Source: [Pantoea] beijingensis (lineage in GTDB: Bacteria > Pseudomonadota > Gammaproteobacteria > Enterobacterales > Enterobacteriaceae). From it: DNA of 64,000 nucleotides. The stretch covers positions 3,906,001 through 3,970,000 of the forward strand of contig NZ_CP071409.1 in NCBI RefSeq assembly GCF_022647505.1. The letters are read 5' to 3'. Position 1 is the stretch's first letter. Each line of letters begins with the position of its first letter. Positions 25,163 through 35,531 of the stretch are shown here, piece by piece. A program made the translations under genes and the position numbers. Under the pieces are notes generated by a model. The model did not search any database and was not told the origin of the DNA. It saw nothing but the letters and a program-made list of their open reading frames with translations.

Positions 25163-26167
25163 TTAAATAAGTGACAGTGTTTCAGGAAAGCCGAAACGAA
25201 TATTCAAACACTGAACGGCCTGGGATGAAGCGCCTTTCAGCAGGTTGTCTTCTGCCGCAACCACGATCAAATGCTCGCCCTTAACGGCAAAACCAATATC
25301 GCAGAAGGGCAAACCGACCACCGATTTCAACGCGGGAACGCCTTTATCATACAAACGCACCAGCGGTTTATCCTGATATGCCTGCAGGAAAGCCTGTGCG
25401 ACATCTTCATGGCCGACTCCCGCATTCAAACGGCAAGTAATAGTGGCCAGAATGCCCCGTGGGAAATTGCCTAAATGCGGCGTAAAAATGACGGGCATGC
25501 CAAGATGCGCAACAATTTCAGGCTGATGGCGGTGATTAAAAATCCCGTAAGGCTGAAGGCTCACCTCACAAAAGCTGGTGCCGAGGCTCGCTTTGCGCCC
25601 TGCACCGCTCACGCCACTGGTGGCATTAATCACCGGCCATTGCGCCTCATTCAGCAAGCCCGCTTCAACCAAAGGCTTCAACGCCAACTGTGATGCCGTG
25701 GGATAACAGCCAGGCACCGCAATCAATTGCGCCTCTTTAAGATCTTTGTGTCGCCACTCCGCCAGGCCATATACCGCTTTATCCAGCCACGCCTGATGCT
25801 GATGTGAAAATCCGTAGTACTCGGTGTAGAAATTTTCGTCATTTACACGGAATGCACCAGAAAGGTCGAATACGACACAGCCTGCACTAAGAAATTCCGG
25901 TGCTAAATCGTGGCTCACTTCATGTGCGGTTGCCAGAAAAACCACATCGACTTTATCCGCAAAATCCGCGGCCTGACTTAGGGGTTGCAGCGGGAGATCG
26001 AGGATCCCTTTCAGCTGCGGATGAAGATCAGAAAGCAATTTTCCTGCATCCGGGCTTTGCGCTGAAACCGCTAAAGCGGTTATGTTCATATGCGGGTGGC
26101 GATTCAGATAGGTCGCCAGTTCTACACCAGCATATCCACTGGCACCAACAATCAGCGTATTCAACAT
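25163..26167 (-). CDS. argC: N-acetyl-gamma-glutamyl-phosphate reductase
   Basis: NADPH-dependent reductase, third step of arginine synthesis. The frame is open to 26299, but the ATG complementary to 26165-26167 ([20 protein letters not shown]) gives 334 residues, the family length, and starts directly with the Rossmann motif GASGYAG. The catalytic cysteine is in [14 protein letters not shown] near residue 154. First gene of the argCBGH unit, controlled by the ARG boxes near 26283-26321. Confidence 0.97.
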   Translation of the reverse strand: MLNTLIVGASGYAGVELATYLNRHPHMNITALAVSAQSPDAGKLLSDLHPQLKGILDLPLQPLSQAADFADKVDVVFLATAHEVSHDLAPEFLSAGCVVFDLSGAFRVNDENFYTEYYGFSHQHQAWLDKAVYGLAEWRHKDLKEAQLIAVPGCYPTASQLALKPLVEAGLLNEAQWPVINATSGVSGAGRKASLGTSFCEVSLQPYGIFNHRHQPEIVAHLGMPVIFTPHLGNFPRGILATITCRLNAGVGHEDVAQAFLQAYQDKPLVRLYDKGVPALKSVVGLPFCDIGFAVKGEHLIVVAAEDNLLKGASSQAVQCLNIRFGFPETLSLI

Positions 26168-26282
26168 CAGGCTGTATACCTTATTACAGTCACAACATTC
26201 CGGGTTGCAGCTTAGAAGCTTCATTCCCACGATGTCGGCGTTCAGGTTTACACAATTAAAGGGTTTCCCTGCGCACGACGTT

Positions 26283-26321
26283 AATGTATTTTTATTCACT
26301 ATTAATGCATGAATATTTATA
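26283..26321. promoter_or_regulatory. Tandem ARG boxes (ArgR operator)
   Basis: Two 18-bp sites (26283-26300, AATGTATTTTTATTCACT; 26304-26321, AATGCATGAATATTTATA) separated by 3 bp. Both fit the ArgR consensus of TGAAT-like arms around four A/T bases, and the spacing is that of hexameric ArgR operators. They lie between divergent argC and argE and cover the ATG at 26309, which argues against that codon as the argE start. Confidence 0.85.
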
Positions 26322-26347
26322 CTATCCTAACTCAAGGGCCGTCAACA

Positions 26348-27508
26348 GTGAAGACAAAATTACCCCCTTTTATCGAACTTTACCGCCAGTTAATTGCGAT
26401 ACCTTCGATCAGTGCGACCGATAGTGCCATCGATCAGAGTAATGAAAGTTTAATCAATTTACTGGCTGGCTGGTTCCGCGATCTTGGCTTCAGCGTGGAG
26501 GTACAGCCCGTACCCGGTACGCACCATAAATTTAATATGCTGGCTAAAAGCGGAATCGGTGCAGGTGGCCTACTGCTGGCGGGCCACACGGATACGGTGC
26601 CTTACGATGATGGGCGCTGGACGCGCGATCCCTTCACGTTAACCGAGCATGAAAACAAACTGTACGGTCTCGGCACCGCCGACATGAAAGGTTTCTTCGC
26701 CTTTATCCTTGATACGCTACGCGATACCGACATCAGCAAGCTGGAAAAACCGTTGTACATTCTGGCAACGGCCGACGAAGAAACCACGATGGCTGGTGCC
26801 AAATATTTTTCAGAAAGCACCGCACTGCGCCCCGATTGCGCCATTATCGGTGAGCCAACCTCGTTGAAACCGGTACGTGCACATAAGGGCCATCTGTCGA
26901 ATGCGATTCGCATTCAGGGCCAGTCAGGCCACTCCAGCGATCCGGGTCGCGGTGTCAATGCCATTGAGCTGATGCATGACGCTATCGGCCATCTGCTGAC
27001 ATTGCGCAATACGCTGAAAGAGCGTTACCACCATGACGGTTTCGCTATCCCTTACCCCACGATGAATCTGGGACATATTCATGGGGGGGATGCTGCCAAC
27101 CGTATTTGCGCCTGCTGCGAGCTACATATGGATATTCGCCCGCTCCCCGGTCTGACGCTCAGCGATCTGGACGCCCTGCTGAATGAAGCACTGGCACCCG
27201 TGAGTGAACGCTGGCCTGGCCGCCTGACGGTAAACGAGCTGCACCCCCCCATTCCGGGCTATGAATGCCCGCCCGACCATCAACTGATCAAAGTAGTCGA
27301 GAAATTACTGGGCACGCCGACCGAAGTGGTGAACTATTGTACTGAAGCGCCTTTTCTTCAGACTCTATGTCCAACGCTGGTTCTGGGGCCAGGCTCAATC
27401 AACCAGGCACATCAGCCTGATGAATTTATCGATATGGCCTTTATTAAGCCCACTCGTGAGCTGATTGCACAGGTGGTACAACACTTTTGTCATCACAAAA
27501 TAGCCTGA
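26348..27508 (+). CDS. argE: Acetylornithine deacetylase
   Basis: M20-family zinc/cobalt hydrolase releasing ornithine from N-acetylornithine. The GTG at 26348 (then [19 protein letters not shown]) was chosen: it matches the E. coli N-terminus, has AAGGG upstream, and avoids placing the start inside the ArgR operator. This gives 386 residues (E. coli 383). Metal-site motifs [20 protein letters not shown] and [12 protein letters not shown], then IIGEPTS, are intact. Divergent from argCBGH. Confidence 0.96.
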   Translation: MKTKLPPFIELYRQLIAIPSISATDSAIDQSNESLINLLAGWFRDLGFSVEVQPVPGTHHKFNMLAKSGIGAGGLLLAGHTDTVPYDDGRWTRDPFTLTEHENKLYGLGTADMKGFFAFILDTLRDTDISKLEKPLYILATADEETTMAGAKYFSESTALRPDCAIIGEPTSLKPVRAHKGHLSNAIRIQGQSGHSSDPGRGVNAIELMHDAIGHLLTLRNTLKERYHHDGFAIPYPTMNLGHIHGGDAANRICACCELHMDIRPLPGLTLSDLDALLNEALAPVSERWPGRLTVNELHPPIPGYECPPDHQLIKVVEKLLGTPTEVVNYCTEAPFLQTLCPTLVLGPGSINQAHQPDEFIDMAFIKPTRELIAQVVQHFCHHKIA

Positions 27509-27860
27509 GTAATGATCCGGGCAATGCCAATCAGGCGGAAGCACAAAGGCACACAACCTCCTCAGCAGAGAGGAGACATAGCACTCGGGGTAAATAACTG
27601 CTAAAACAGTCGCTTGCCCTTAATTTATTCCGTCTTTAGCGATAAGAATAACTTATCTAACCGTTCACTAAATAAATTTCTTAAATTACCGTTAGTTAGA
27701 TGCATAGCAATGCGAATTTAAGTCAATTGACGAACGGATAGTTACATGGCTAGATAAAAGGCGACGTCGTGCCCACACGGGTGAAATATAGTGAGAATCA
27801 GTCTGAGATAGTGATGGGCAACAACCGATCGAAGCAATGTGCAGAGGTGTAACTTATTTA
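27509..27860. other. argE-ppc intergenic region, upstream part
   Basis: No gene seen in this part of the 561-bp gap. It is A/T-rich around 27640-27720. A possible sigma-70 promoter for ppc is TTGACG (27727-27732), a 17-bp spacer and CTAGAT (27750-27755); the -10 is poor, so I hold this loosely. The repeat element listed next fills the downstream part. Confidence 0.35.
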
Positions 27861-27977
27861 TATATCCCCTCAATATTTCGAGTTGCAGGGCGGAGGCAAA
27901 CTCGAGGGCCCCTAAAACTTACTGAGGTAAGTGACCTGCGGGCTTGGGTACAGGCAATATGAGGTATGAGGGTGATA
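27861..27977. repeat. Palindromic intergenic repeat, copy A
   Basis: An element of about 117 bp with imperfect terminal inverted repeats: left end tatatcccctcaatatttcg then agttgcaggg, right end caatatgaggtatgagggtg. The middle has the mirrored cttactgaggtaag stem. It is related to copy B at 41030-41155. I recall similar MITE-like palindromes in Erwinia, Serratia and Pectobacterium. It lies in the untranslated leader of ppc. Confidence 0.7.
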
Positions 27978-28069
27978 AAAACAGATTTATGCACATCTTC
28001 GGTCGAAAAGCGCAATCACAGTATATTTCAGGCGGTTCTGACCTTGATAATGAAGGGTGTCAGGAGTCT

Positions 28070-30721
28070 ATGAACGAACAATATTCCGCAATGCGAAGTA
28101 ATGTGAGTATGCTCGGCAAACTGCTCGGGGATACGATTAAGGATGCGCTGGGAGAAAACATCCTGGATAAGGTGGAAACCATCCGCAAACTCTCCAAGTC
28201 ATCCCGTGCGGGAAATGACGCTCATCGTAAAGAACTACTCACTACACTACAGAATTTATCCAATGATGAATTACTGCCCGTGGCCAGAGCTTTCAGCCAG
28301 TTCCTCAACCTGACGAACACGGCAGAACAGTATCACACTATCTCACCCAAGGGTGAAGGGGCGAATCAGCCGGAAATGCTGGCGAAAGTCTTTGAGCGCC
28401 TGAAACAACAGCCAGAACTGAATGAAAATGCGATTCGCGAATCGATTGAGTCTCTCTCTCTTGAATTAGTGTTGACGGCTCATCCGACGGAGATCACCCG
28501 CCGAACCCTGATTCACAAACTGGTTGAGGTCAATACCAGCCTGAAACAACTCGACCATAACGATCTGTCCGACTACGACCGTAATCAGATTATGCGCCGC
28601 CTGCGCCAACTGGTCGCACAGGCCTGGCATACCGATGAAATCCGTAAATACCGTCCCTCACCGGTTGATGAAGCCAAGTGGGGCTTTGCCGTGGTGGAAA
28701 ACAGTCTGTGGGAAGGTGTACCGAATTTTCTGCGCGAGTTGAATGAGCAGGTTGAAGCCTCCTTTGGCTACACATTACCGGTCGATTTCGTCCCCATTCA
28801 GTTCACTTCCTGGATGGGCGGTGACCGTGACGGCAACCCGAACGTTACTGCAGACGTAACGCGTCATGTCCTGCAACTCAGCCGCTGGAAAGCAACCGAC
28901 CTGTTTTTACGCGATATCGGCGTGCTCATTTCTGAGCTTTCTATGTCGGAATGTACCCCCGAAGTTCGTGAACTTTGCGGTAATCCGGAAGCCCTTGAGC
29001 CCTACCGTGAAATTATGAAGCGTTTACGCTCGCAGCTGATGAGCACACAGGCATACCTGGAACGCCGTCTGAAAAATGAACGCTTGCCGCGTCCGGCAGA
29101 TTTACTGATTTCCAACGATCAGCTGTGGGATCCGCTCTATGCCTGTTATCAATCCTTACAGGCGTGCGGCATGGGAATTATCGCGAATGGCCAACTGCTG
29201 GACACCCTTCGCCGCGTGAAATGTTTTGGTGTTCCACTGGTACGTATCGATATCCGTCAGGAGAGCACTCGTCATACTAATGCTATTGCTGAAGTAACGC
29301 GCTATTTGGGGCTTGGTGATTACGAAAGCTGGTCTGAAGCCGATAAACAGGCGTTTCTGATCCGTGAGCTCAATTCCAAACGCCCCTTGCTGCCGCGACA
29401 GTGGGAGCCTGGCGCCGACACGCGTGAAGTCCTGGACACATGTCGCGTTGCCGCAGAAGCACCAAAAGGCTCGATCGCCGCCTACGTCATCTCCATGGCA
29501 AAAACCCCTTCCGACGTGTTGGCGGTACATCTGTTACTTAAAGAAGCGGGTATTTCTTTCGCTATGCCGGTCGCCCCGCTATTTGAAACGCTGGATGACC
29601 TGAATAACGCCGATGATGTGATGAGCCAGCTACTCAATATCGACTGGTATCGTGGCTTTATTCAGGGCAAGCAGATGGTGATGATTGGCTATTCCGATTC
29701 GGCCAAAGACGCCGGTGTGATGGCAGCTTCCTGGGCACAATATCAGGCACAGGACGCATTGATCAAAACCTGCGAAAAAGCGGGTATCGCGCTGACGCTC
29801 TTCCATGGGCGTGGCGGCACCATTGGCCGCGGTGGCGCGCCGGCTCATGCCGCACTGTTGTCACAACCACCTGGCAGCCTGAAAGGCGGATTGCGCGTTA
29901 CCGAACAGGGGGAAATGATCCGTTTTAAATACGGCTTACCAGAAATCACCATCGCCAGCTTGTCGCTATATACCGGCGCCATCCTGGAAGCGAATCTGCT
30001 GCCGCCACCGGAGCCAAAGAAAGAGTGGCGAAATATTATGGACCAGCTCTCAGCTTTCTCCTGCGATATGTACCGCGGTTATGTGCGGGAACATGTCGAT
30101 TTCGTGCCTTATTTCCGTTCAGCAACGCCTGAATTGGAACTGGGTAAATTACCACTTGGCTCACGTCCAGCCAAAAGGCGCCCCACTGGCGGCGTTGAGT
30201 CGCTGCGTGCTATCCCATGGATTTTTGCATGGACACAAAACCGTCTGATGCTACCTGCCTGGCTCGGTGCCGGTGCGGCACTGCAAAAGGCGATGGAAGA
30301 GGGCCACCGGGATCAGCTGGAGGCAATGTGCAGCGACTGGCCGTTCTTTTCCACCCGTCTCGGTATGCTGGAAATGGTATTCTCCAAAGCAGACTTGTGG
30401 CTGGCTGAATATTACGATCAGCGGCTGGTTGATCAATCACTGTGGCCACTGGGCCAGCAGTTACGCGAGCAGTTAGAGTCCGATATTAAAGCGGTACTGA
30501 CCATCGCTAATGATTCACATTTGATGGCTGACCAGCCATGGATTGCTGAATCTATTGCCTTACGTAACGTGTATACCGATCCACTCAACGTACTGCAGGC
30601 CGAATTACTGCATCGTTCCCGGCAACAGGAAGCGAACGGCGGAGAACCAGACGCACGCGTGGAACAGGCGCTGATGGTGACTATCGCTGGTGTTGCCGCA
30701 GGCATGCGTAATACGGGTTAA
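28070..30721 (+). CDS. ppc: Phosphoenolpyruvate carboxylase
   Basis: Carboxylates PEP to oxaloacetate, the main anaplerotic enzyme. ATG 28070 ([20 protein letters not shown]), with an AGGAG site just upstream, gives 883 residues, exactly the E. coli length. An upstream in-frame extension from 27944 runs into the repeat element and is rejected. The catalytic histidine (near residue 138) is in [12 protein letters not shown], and the second active-site block is in [19 protein letters not shown]. The conserved C-terminus MRNTG is intact. Followed by a clear terminator. Confidence 0.98.
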   Translation: MNEQYSAMRSNVSMLGKLLGDTIKDALGENILDKVETIRKLSKSSRAGNDAHRKELLTTLQNLSNDELLPVARAFSQFLNLTNTAEQYHTISPKGEGANQPEMLAKVFERLKQQPELNENAIRESIESLSLELVLTAHPTEITRRTLIHKLVEVNTSLKQLDHNDLSDYDRNQIMRRLRQLVAQAWHTDEIRKYRPSPVDEAKWGFAVVENSLWEGVPNFLRELNEQVEASFGYTLPVDFVPIQFTSWMGGDRDGNPNVTADVTRHVLQLSRWKATDLFLRDIGVLISELSMSECTPEVRELCGNPEALEPYREIMKRLRSQLMSTQAYLERRLKNERLPRPADLLISNDQLWDPLYACYQSLQACGMGIIANGQLLDTLRRVKCFGVPLVRIDIRQESTRHTNAIAEVTRYLGLGDYESWSEADKQAFLIRELNSKRPLLPRQWEPGADTREVLDTCRVAAEAPKGSIAAYVISMAKTPSDVLAVHLLLKEAGISFAMPVAPLFETLDDLNNADDVMSQLLNIDWYRGFIQGKQMVMIGYSDSAKDAGVMAASWAQYQAQDALIKTCEKAGIALTLFHGRGGTIGRGGAPAHAALLSQPPGSLKGGLRVTEQGEMIRFKYGLPEITIASLSLYTGAILEANLLPPPEPKKEWRNIMDQLSAFSCDMYRGYVREHVDFVPYFRSATPELELGKLPLGSRPAKRRPTGGVESLRAIPWIFAWTQNRLMLPAWLGAGAALQKAMEEGHRDQLEAMCSDWPFFSTRLGMLEMVFSKADLWLAEYYDQRLVDQSLWPLGQQLREQLESDIKAVLTIANDSHLMADQPWIAESIALRNVYTDPLNVLQAELLHRSRQQEANGGEPDARVEQALMVTIAGVAAGMRNTG

Positions 30722-30734
30722 TAGTCAGCCGCAA

Positions 30735-30766
30735 TGAAAGGGGGGCGTTACTCCCCTTTCACTTTT
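30735..30766 (+). terminator. ppc terminator
   Basis: Stem GAAAGGGG/CCCCTTTC with a short loop, followed by acttttc, 14 nt after the ppc stop. It separates ppc from the three-gene operon downstream. Confidence 0.8.
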
Positions 30767-30979
30767 CTACCTTGTTCCTGATACCCTTCCCCTACTGACA
30801 GAATGTCCAGTTACAAATAACAGTATTAATAATAAATAATCTGATAGACCCGGTTATACGTTCGGGATGTATAAACTCCGGATAATTGTCACAGCACTTT
30901 ATGAAACACTTCACCCGTCAAAATATGTTTTTTTATTACACCTCAAGTTCGTAATATTTTATTAATGGGAAAGGATTCC

Positions 30980-32113
30980 ATGCGCCACTCCTGTCGCCTT
31001 AATTATAAGAATGTGCAGCGATATACTACTATTTTGCTGTTCGGCGTTATTGCGTTAACGCGTGTTTCAACGGCTTTTTCTGCACCGTCCGTCAACCAAT
31101 TAATTGAGCAATCTGATAAACCAGAATTCTTAAATACGGGGATCCCACAGCCCTGGGAAATGCCTTTAGCCAATAATAATCAAATTAAATCCAGAAATGA
31201 GATGGTAAAACCACCTCACAATAGCACCTCTTTTTTACCTCTATGGGGTGATGAAGCCAGGGCACGTGGGTATGATTTGCCCGAACCTTTTGGAATAAAT
31301 ATAAACTACATGAATATTCGTCAAAATATTCATGTAAATAGCATTAACTTTGCAAATTTAGGCTGGGACAATTTTAGAATTCCGTCCGGGATTTTTGATA
31401 TTAAAACCAGTAAAACGCGAGAAAAAAGTAAAACGGAAACCCTTAAACTGGATGCATGGATATTACCCTTTATGGATATTTACGGCATCATTGGTCATAC
31501 CCACGGTAGTTCTTTATCCAAAGTCAGCGTAGATTCAGATCCGGCTAAATTTCACGACGATTTTATGCAACAAATCATCTCACAGGTCATACACGGGATG
31601 AATCAACAAGGTACCCTGAAAGATCTCGACTTTAAATTGAAGTTTAAAGGTACGACTTATGGCGTCGGCACCGTGCTGGTCACCGGATATGATAATGTGT
31701 TTGGAATGCTGGATATGAACTACACCCAGACCCACTTTGATATTCTTGATGGCAATATTGACGCCTTTACACTCTCCCCCCGTGTTGGCTATCGTTTTAC
31801 TTTGCCGGGAATACCCTTTCTGAACAATTCACAGAGCACACTTAATGTCTGGGTGGGCAGCATGTACCAGCATGTGCAGCAGGAATTCAAAGGTAGCCTC
31901 AACGATCTATCAATGCCCGCAAACCTCCAACAGTTACTGATCATTGCTAATCAGAATCACAACGGCCGTTTTGACGTTAAGCAAAGTCTGGATTCCCCAT
32001 GGAATATGCTGGTGGGTGCCAGCTATGAAGTGAACCGCAGTTTTAATATCAATACTGAAGTCGGCTTTTCTAAGCGTAACAGCGTGTTTGTTTCTGCCGA
32101 ATATCGCTTCTGA
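30980..32113 (+). CDS. Predicted outer-membrane beta-barrel protein, family not recognised
   Basis: First gene of a tight three-gene operon. ATG 30980 was chosen over 30965 because AAAGGA lies just before it; this gives 377 residues. A signal peptide is visible (about 1-35, hydrophobic TTILLFGVIALT, likely cut after FSA). The mature protein starts with a polar segment, then alternating hydrophobic strands (GLDMN-type segments such as NVFGMLDMNYTQTHFDIL, SPRVGYRFTLPGIPF) and ends in SAEYRF, the terminal aromatic signature of BamA-assembled barrels. I do not recognise the family. The 5' half is visibly A/T-rich compared with neighbouring genes. A perfect 12-bp inverted repeat lies inside (31307-31336). 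Possibly a channel or transporter-like barrel; function unknown. Confidence 0.8.
   Translation: MRHSCRLNYKNVQRYTTILLFGVIALTRVSTAFSAPSVNQLIEQSDKPEFLNTGIPQPWEMPLANNNQIKSRNEMVKPPHNSTSFLPLWGDEARARGYDLPEPFGININYMNIRQNIHVNSINFANLGWDNFRIPSGIFDIKTSKTREKSKTETLKLDAWILPFMDIYGIIGHTHGSSLSKVSVDSDPAKFHDDFMQQIISQVIHGMNQQGTLKDLDFKLKFKGTTYGVGTVLVTGYDNVFGMLDMNYTQTHFDILDGNIDAFTLSPRVGYRFTLPGIPFLNNSQSTLNVWVGSMYQHVQQEFKGSLNDLSMPANLQQLLIIANQNHNGRFDVKQSLDSPWNMLVGASYEVNRSFNINTEVGFSKRNSVFVSAEYRF
31307..31336 (+). repeat. Perfect intragenic inverted repeat
   Basis: TACATGAATATT and AATATTCATGTA flank a 6-nt spacer (cgtcaa) inside the first gene of the outer-membrane operon. It would form a 12-bp mRNA hairpin or a palindromic protein-binding site. 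Confidence 0.85.
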
Positions 32114-33252
32114 TGACACTGCGTTTTTTATTCGGGGCAATGTTCCTGTTGTGTGTATCCCCGTTAACCAAAGCCAGCGCGATACTTCCTGACAGGGGAG
32201 AAATTGACGGCTGGCTGAAGCCACTCGGAGCAGATAACCATTTCGATCCACAAAAAGGTATTAACTGGGGCATTGTCCCTGGCCCTTTTTACACACCCGA
32301 ACTGGGTGCCGGGATCGGTGCAGCCATGGTAGGTATGTACCGTACTCATCCGCAGGATACCGCAGACCAAAATTCGGTCGTCACCATCAGTGGCTACACA
32401 TCATCGACCGGTGCCCTGGGCATCAACTTACAAAATTACAGTTTCTTTCCAGGCGATCGCTGGCGCGTGTTCCTCAACGGTAAGCTGAATAATACCCCTT
32501 CATGGTACTGGGGACCGGGCTTTAGTGCAGGAAAACATAAAAATCACAGACAAAAATATACCGCGCGCGAAATTTCTCTGTCCCCTGAAATACTACGTCG
32601 ACTTTGGACAAACAGCTATTTTGGACTCGGCTGGGATTTTTCATCGTTTCATGCCGCTAAACCGGGTAAAGGTCCTCGGCTGGTACAAAATGCGCCTGGC
32701 GGTCCCTCTTTGCTTAACTCCGGGATGAGTTTTCAGCTGCTTTATGACAGCCGCGATTTTATAGCTAATCCCAGCCGTGGTCGGATGTTCAGCCTGAGCG
32801 ATACGGTATACACCCCCGAATTAGGTAGCGATAGTCGTTTCAACGTCCTGACCACCCGATACAGCCAATATCACGCCTTTACCTCACGCGATACGCTCGC
32901 CTGGGAAGTATCAGGTGAATTCACTTCAGGCTCTGTCCCCTGGATCTCTTTACCTACACTGGGCAGCAGCCAGCGCATGCGTGGATATTATCCAGGGCGT
33001 TACCGTTCCCGCGATACATTGAGTGGTCAGGTAGAGTACCGCCGTCGCCTGGCATGGCGTCATGGCGTAGTCGCATGGCTGGGTGGAGGTACAATGGGCT
33101 CCGATATGGATGCGCTTTCCCATAGCCGCTGGCTCCCTTCCGTTGGTGTGGGTTACCGCTTTGCGTTTAAACCCAAAATGAATGTTCGGCTTGATTATGG
33201 CGTTGGCCAACACAGCAGTAGCTTCTACTTTCAAGTTGGTGAGGCATTTTAA
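32113..33252 (+). CDS. Omp85-superfamily outer-membrane barrel without POTRA domains
   Basis: 379 residues with a signal peptide (1-23, ending TKASA). The C-terminal part has features of the Omp85/surface-antigen barrel: LYDSRDFIANPSRGRMFSL, the loop-6-like GSSQRMRGYYPGRYRSRDTL (RMRGYYPGRYR), QVEYRRRLAWRHGVVAWLGG and GVGYRF, ending in VGEAF. The region before the barrel is too short for POTRA repeats, unlike BamA or TamA (which carry several), so it belongs to a short class of Omp85-like proteins of unknown role. Its ATG overlaps the previous stop by one base (TGATG), implying translational coupling. It may assemble, secrete or anchor a partner encoded by its neighbours. Confidence 0.8.
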   Translation: MTLRFLFGAMFLLCVSPLTKASAILPDRGEIDGWLKPLGADNHFDPQKGINWGIVPGPFYTPELGAGIGAAMVGMYRTHPQDTADQNSVVTISGYTSSTGALGINLQNYSFFPGDRWRVFLNGKLNNTPSWYWGPGFSAGKHKNHRQKYTAREISLSPEILRRLWTNSYFGLGWDFSSFHAAKPGKGPRLVQNAPGGPSLLNSGMSFQLLYDSRDFIANPSRGRMFSLSDTVYTPELGSDSRFNVLTTRYSQYHAFTSRDTLAWEVSGEFTSGSVPWISLPTLGSSQRMRGYYPGRYRSRDTLSGQVEYRRRLAWRHGVVAWLGGGTMGSDMDALSHSRWLPSVGVGYRFAFKPKMNVRLDYGVGQHSSSFYFQVGEAF

Positions 33253-34400
33253 TGAAGCTCCTGTGGCAGCTCTTGTTCGGAACATTATTACTTATCGCCT
33301 CGGCGGCCAGAGCAGCTCTCCCCATTGTGGCAGATCTCTCCCTTACACCACAGTTGCTTCCCTGCCGTGTCTGGCCAGTCGTCGCGCCCCTTCCTGCTCC
33401 CGACGGTTTACGTCCCTGCTGCGCATTTGGCTATAACTTAAAAGCACGCTTACTGGGTATTCCAGTGCCGTTTTACACGTTAGATAACGTGATAGAGGCG
33501 AACAAAACCGGCACACATCATTACAACCACCGTCACCTCACCGTCTTGCTCACGCTGGCCGGGATAAATGATGAAAAAAATGGCCTGATTTACACCCATC
33601 GGGGAGGTTTCATTGACAGTGCTCACGTACGTGACACCGCAGATATGACGCTATTTATCTTCAGTCATATATGGCCCATGCTTGGACAGCCCGCCCGACT
33701 CGCTTTGGAGGACGAACTCGCAAGCCGTAAAATCGTGTTATTCCCCCTCGCGCCACCAACTGATGCGCGGCAAGGCTACGCCATCGCTGCCTGGCTTTCT
33801 GCCTCGTTGGCTTTTCAGGTTGCAGCATGGCACGAAATCGCACAGTGGTATGGATATCAATCGGTTCCGGGATTTCCCGAGGGAATTTCTGCATTTTCGC
33901 CAGAAGATCTCTATTCGAATCTGCTGGGAGCAAGGCTTGCCGTAACACTGATCCTACGTGGGCAGGCAGCATCTGTGACACAGTACAACGCGGCAATGTC
34001 AGCCATACTGCCCAACGCACTGGCGCAACTCAATGCGGTTAGCGCAGAAAAAACACGGTTTATGTTCGATATGCTGGATGGCGTCTGGTGGAATAGCCGT
34101 CGGCGGATACCCGATAAATTCCTTCTTCTCAGGCGGAACTATGATACCTCTGACGAACGGCTGCCAACCGCGAGTTCATTAGAGAATTCCGTACCGTTAC
34201 CGTTACGGCTTCCGCAAAGAATTTTCGGATACACATTAGATCAGTCAGGGGAATTACGACTTTATTGTGGCAAAAATATGAAAAGCTTGCCGCATCCCGC
34301 TACCTTCTGGCACTGGCGCGACTTTGCCACACTGGCGAGTATGGCCCGGATACAGGACAAGCGCTCACTGGCAGAAAAAATGCAGCATGCGGCTCGCTGA
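33252..34400 (+). CDS. Exported DUF4056-like protein, possible hydrolase
   Basis: 382 residues with a signal peptide (1-21, cut after ARA). It resembles the DUF4056 family as I recall it: RPCCAFG (54-60), HHYN (89-92), the strongly motif-like GLIYTHRGGFIDSAHVRD (111-128), WHEIAQWYG (193-201) and SAFSPEDLYSNLLG (213-226). The conserved His/Asp/Glu residues could form a metal or catalytic site, but no classic HEXXH is present (HEIAQ). Three cysteines (38, 56, 57) may form a periplasmic disulfide. It overlaps gene 2 by one base (TAATG) and ends 2 nt from the convergent metF stop. No function is assigned. Confidence 0.75.
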   Translation: MKLLWQLLFGTLLLIASAARAALPIVADLSLTPQLLPCRVWPVVAPLPAPDGLRPCCAFGYNLKARLLGIPVPFYTLDNVIEANKTGTHHYNHRHLTVLLTLAGINDEKNGLIYTHRGGFIDSAHVRDTADMTLFIFSHIWPMLGQPARLALEDELASRKIVLFPLAPPTDARQGYAIAAWLSASLAFQVAAWHEIAQWYGYQSVPGFPEGISAFSPEDLYSNLLGARLAVTLILRGQAASVTQYNAAMSAILPNALAQLNAVSAEKTRFMFDMLDGVWWNSRRRIPDKFLLLRRNYDTSDERLPTASSLENSVPLPLRLPQRIFGYTLDQSGELRLYCGKNMKSLPHPATFWHWRDFATLASMARIQDKRSLAEKMQHAAR

Positions 34401-34402
34401 CG

Positions 34403-35314
<912 letters not shown>

Positions 35315-35356
35315 TTACCTCATCAATCGCTGCTTATGATTATCGCGCTAGCAAAT

Positions 35357-35388
35357 AAACATCCATACGTTTAGACGTCCAGACAGTC
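35357..35388. promoter_or_regulatory. MetJ operator upstream of metF
   Basis: Four consecutive 8-bp met boxes: AAACATCC, ATACGTTT, AGACGTCC and AGACAGTC. The third is a near-perfect match to AGACGTCT. Tandem 8-bp boxes are the hallmark of MetJ cooperative binding. Confidence 0.75.
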
Positions 35389-35531
35389 AAAATGACGGAT
35401 ATTGCTTATGACGTCAACAGAAAATTGATCGATAAGCGTGACAAGTTTTCATTCCGGTTGAATGAAATTCATCTAAAAGAGGTACAGCGGCTGGGAATAT
35501 TCAGGGGCAACCTCATGCTGCCCCAGGGGAA

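Noticed and set aside
26309..26347. ATG at 26309 as argE start
   Set aside because: It lies within the second ARG box and lacks a Shine-Dalgarno; GTG 26348 fits the family N-terminus and has AAGGG upstream.
27944..28069. N-terminal extension of ppc by 42 residues
   Set aside because: The extension starts inside the palindromic repeat, has no similarity to PEP carboxylase, and the ATG at 28070 has a good ribosome site and gives the exact family length.
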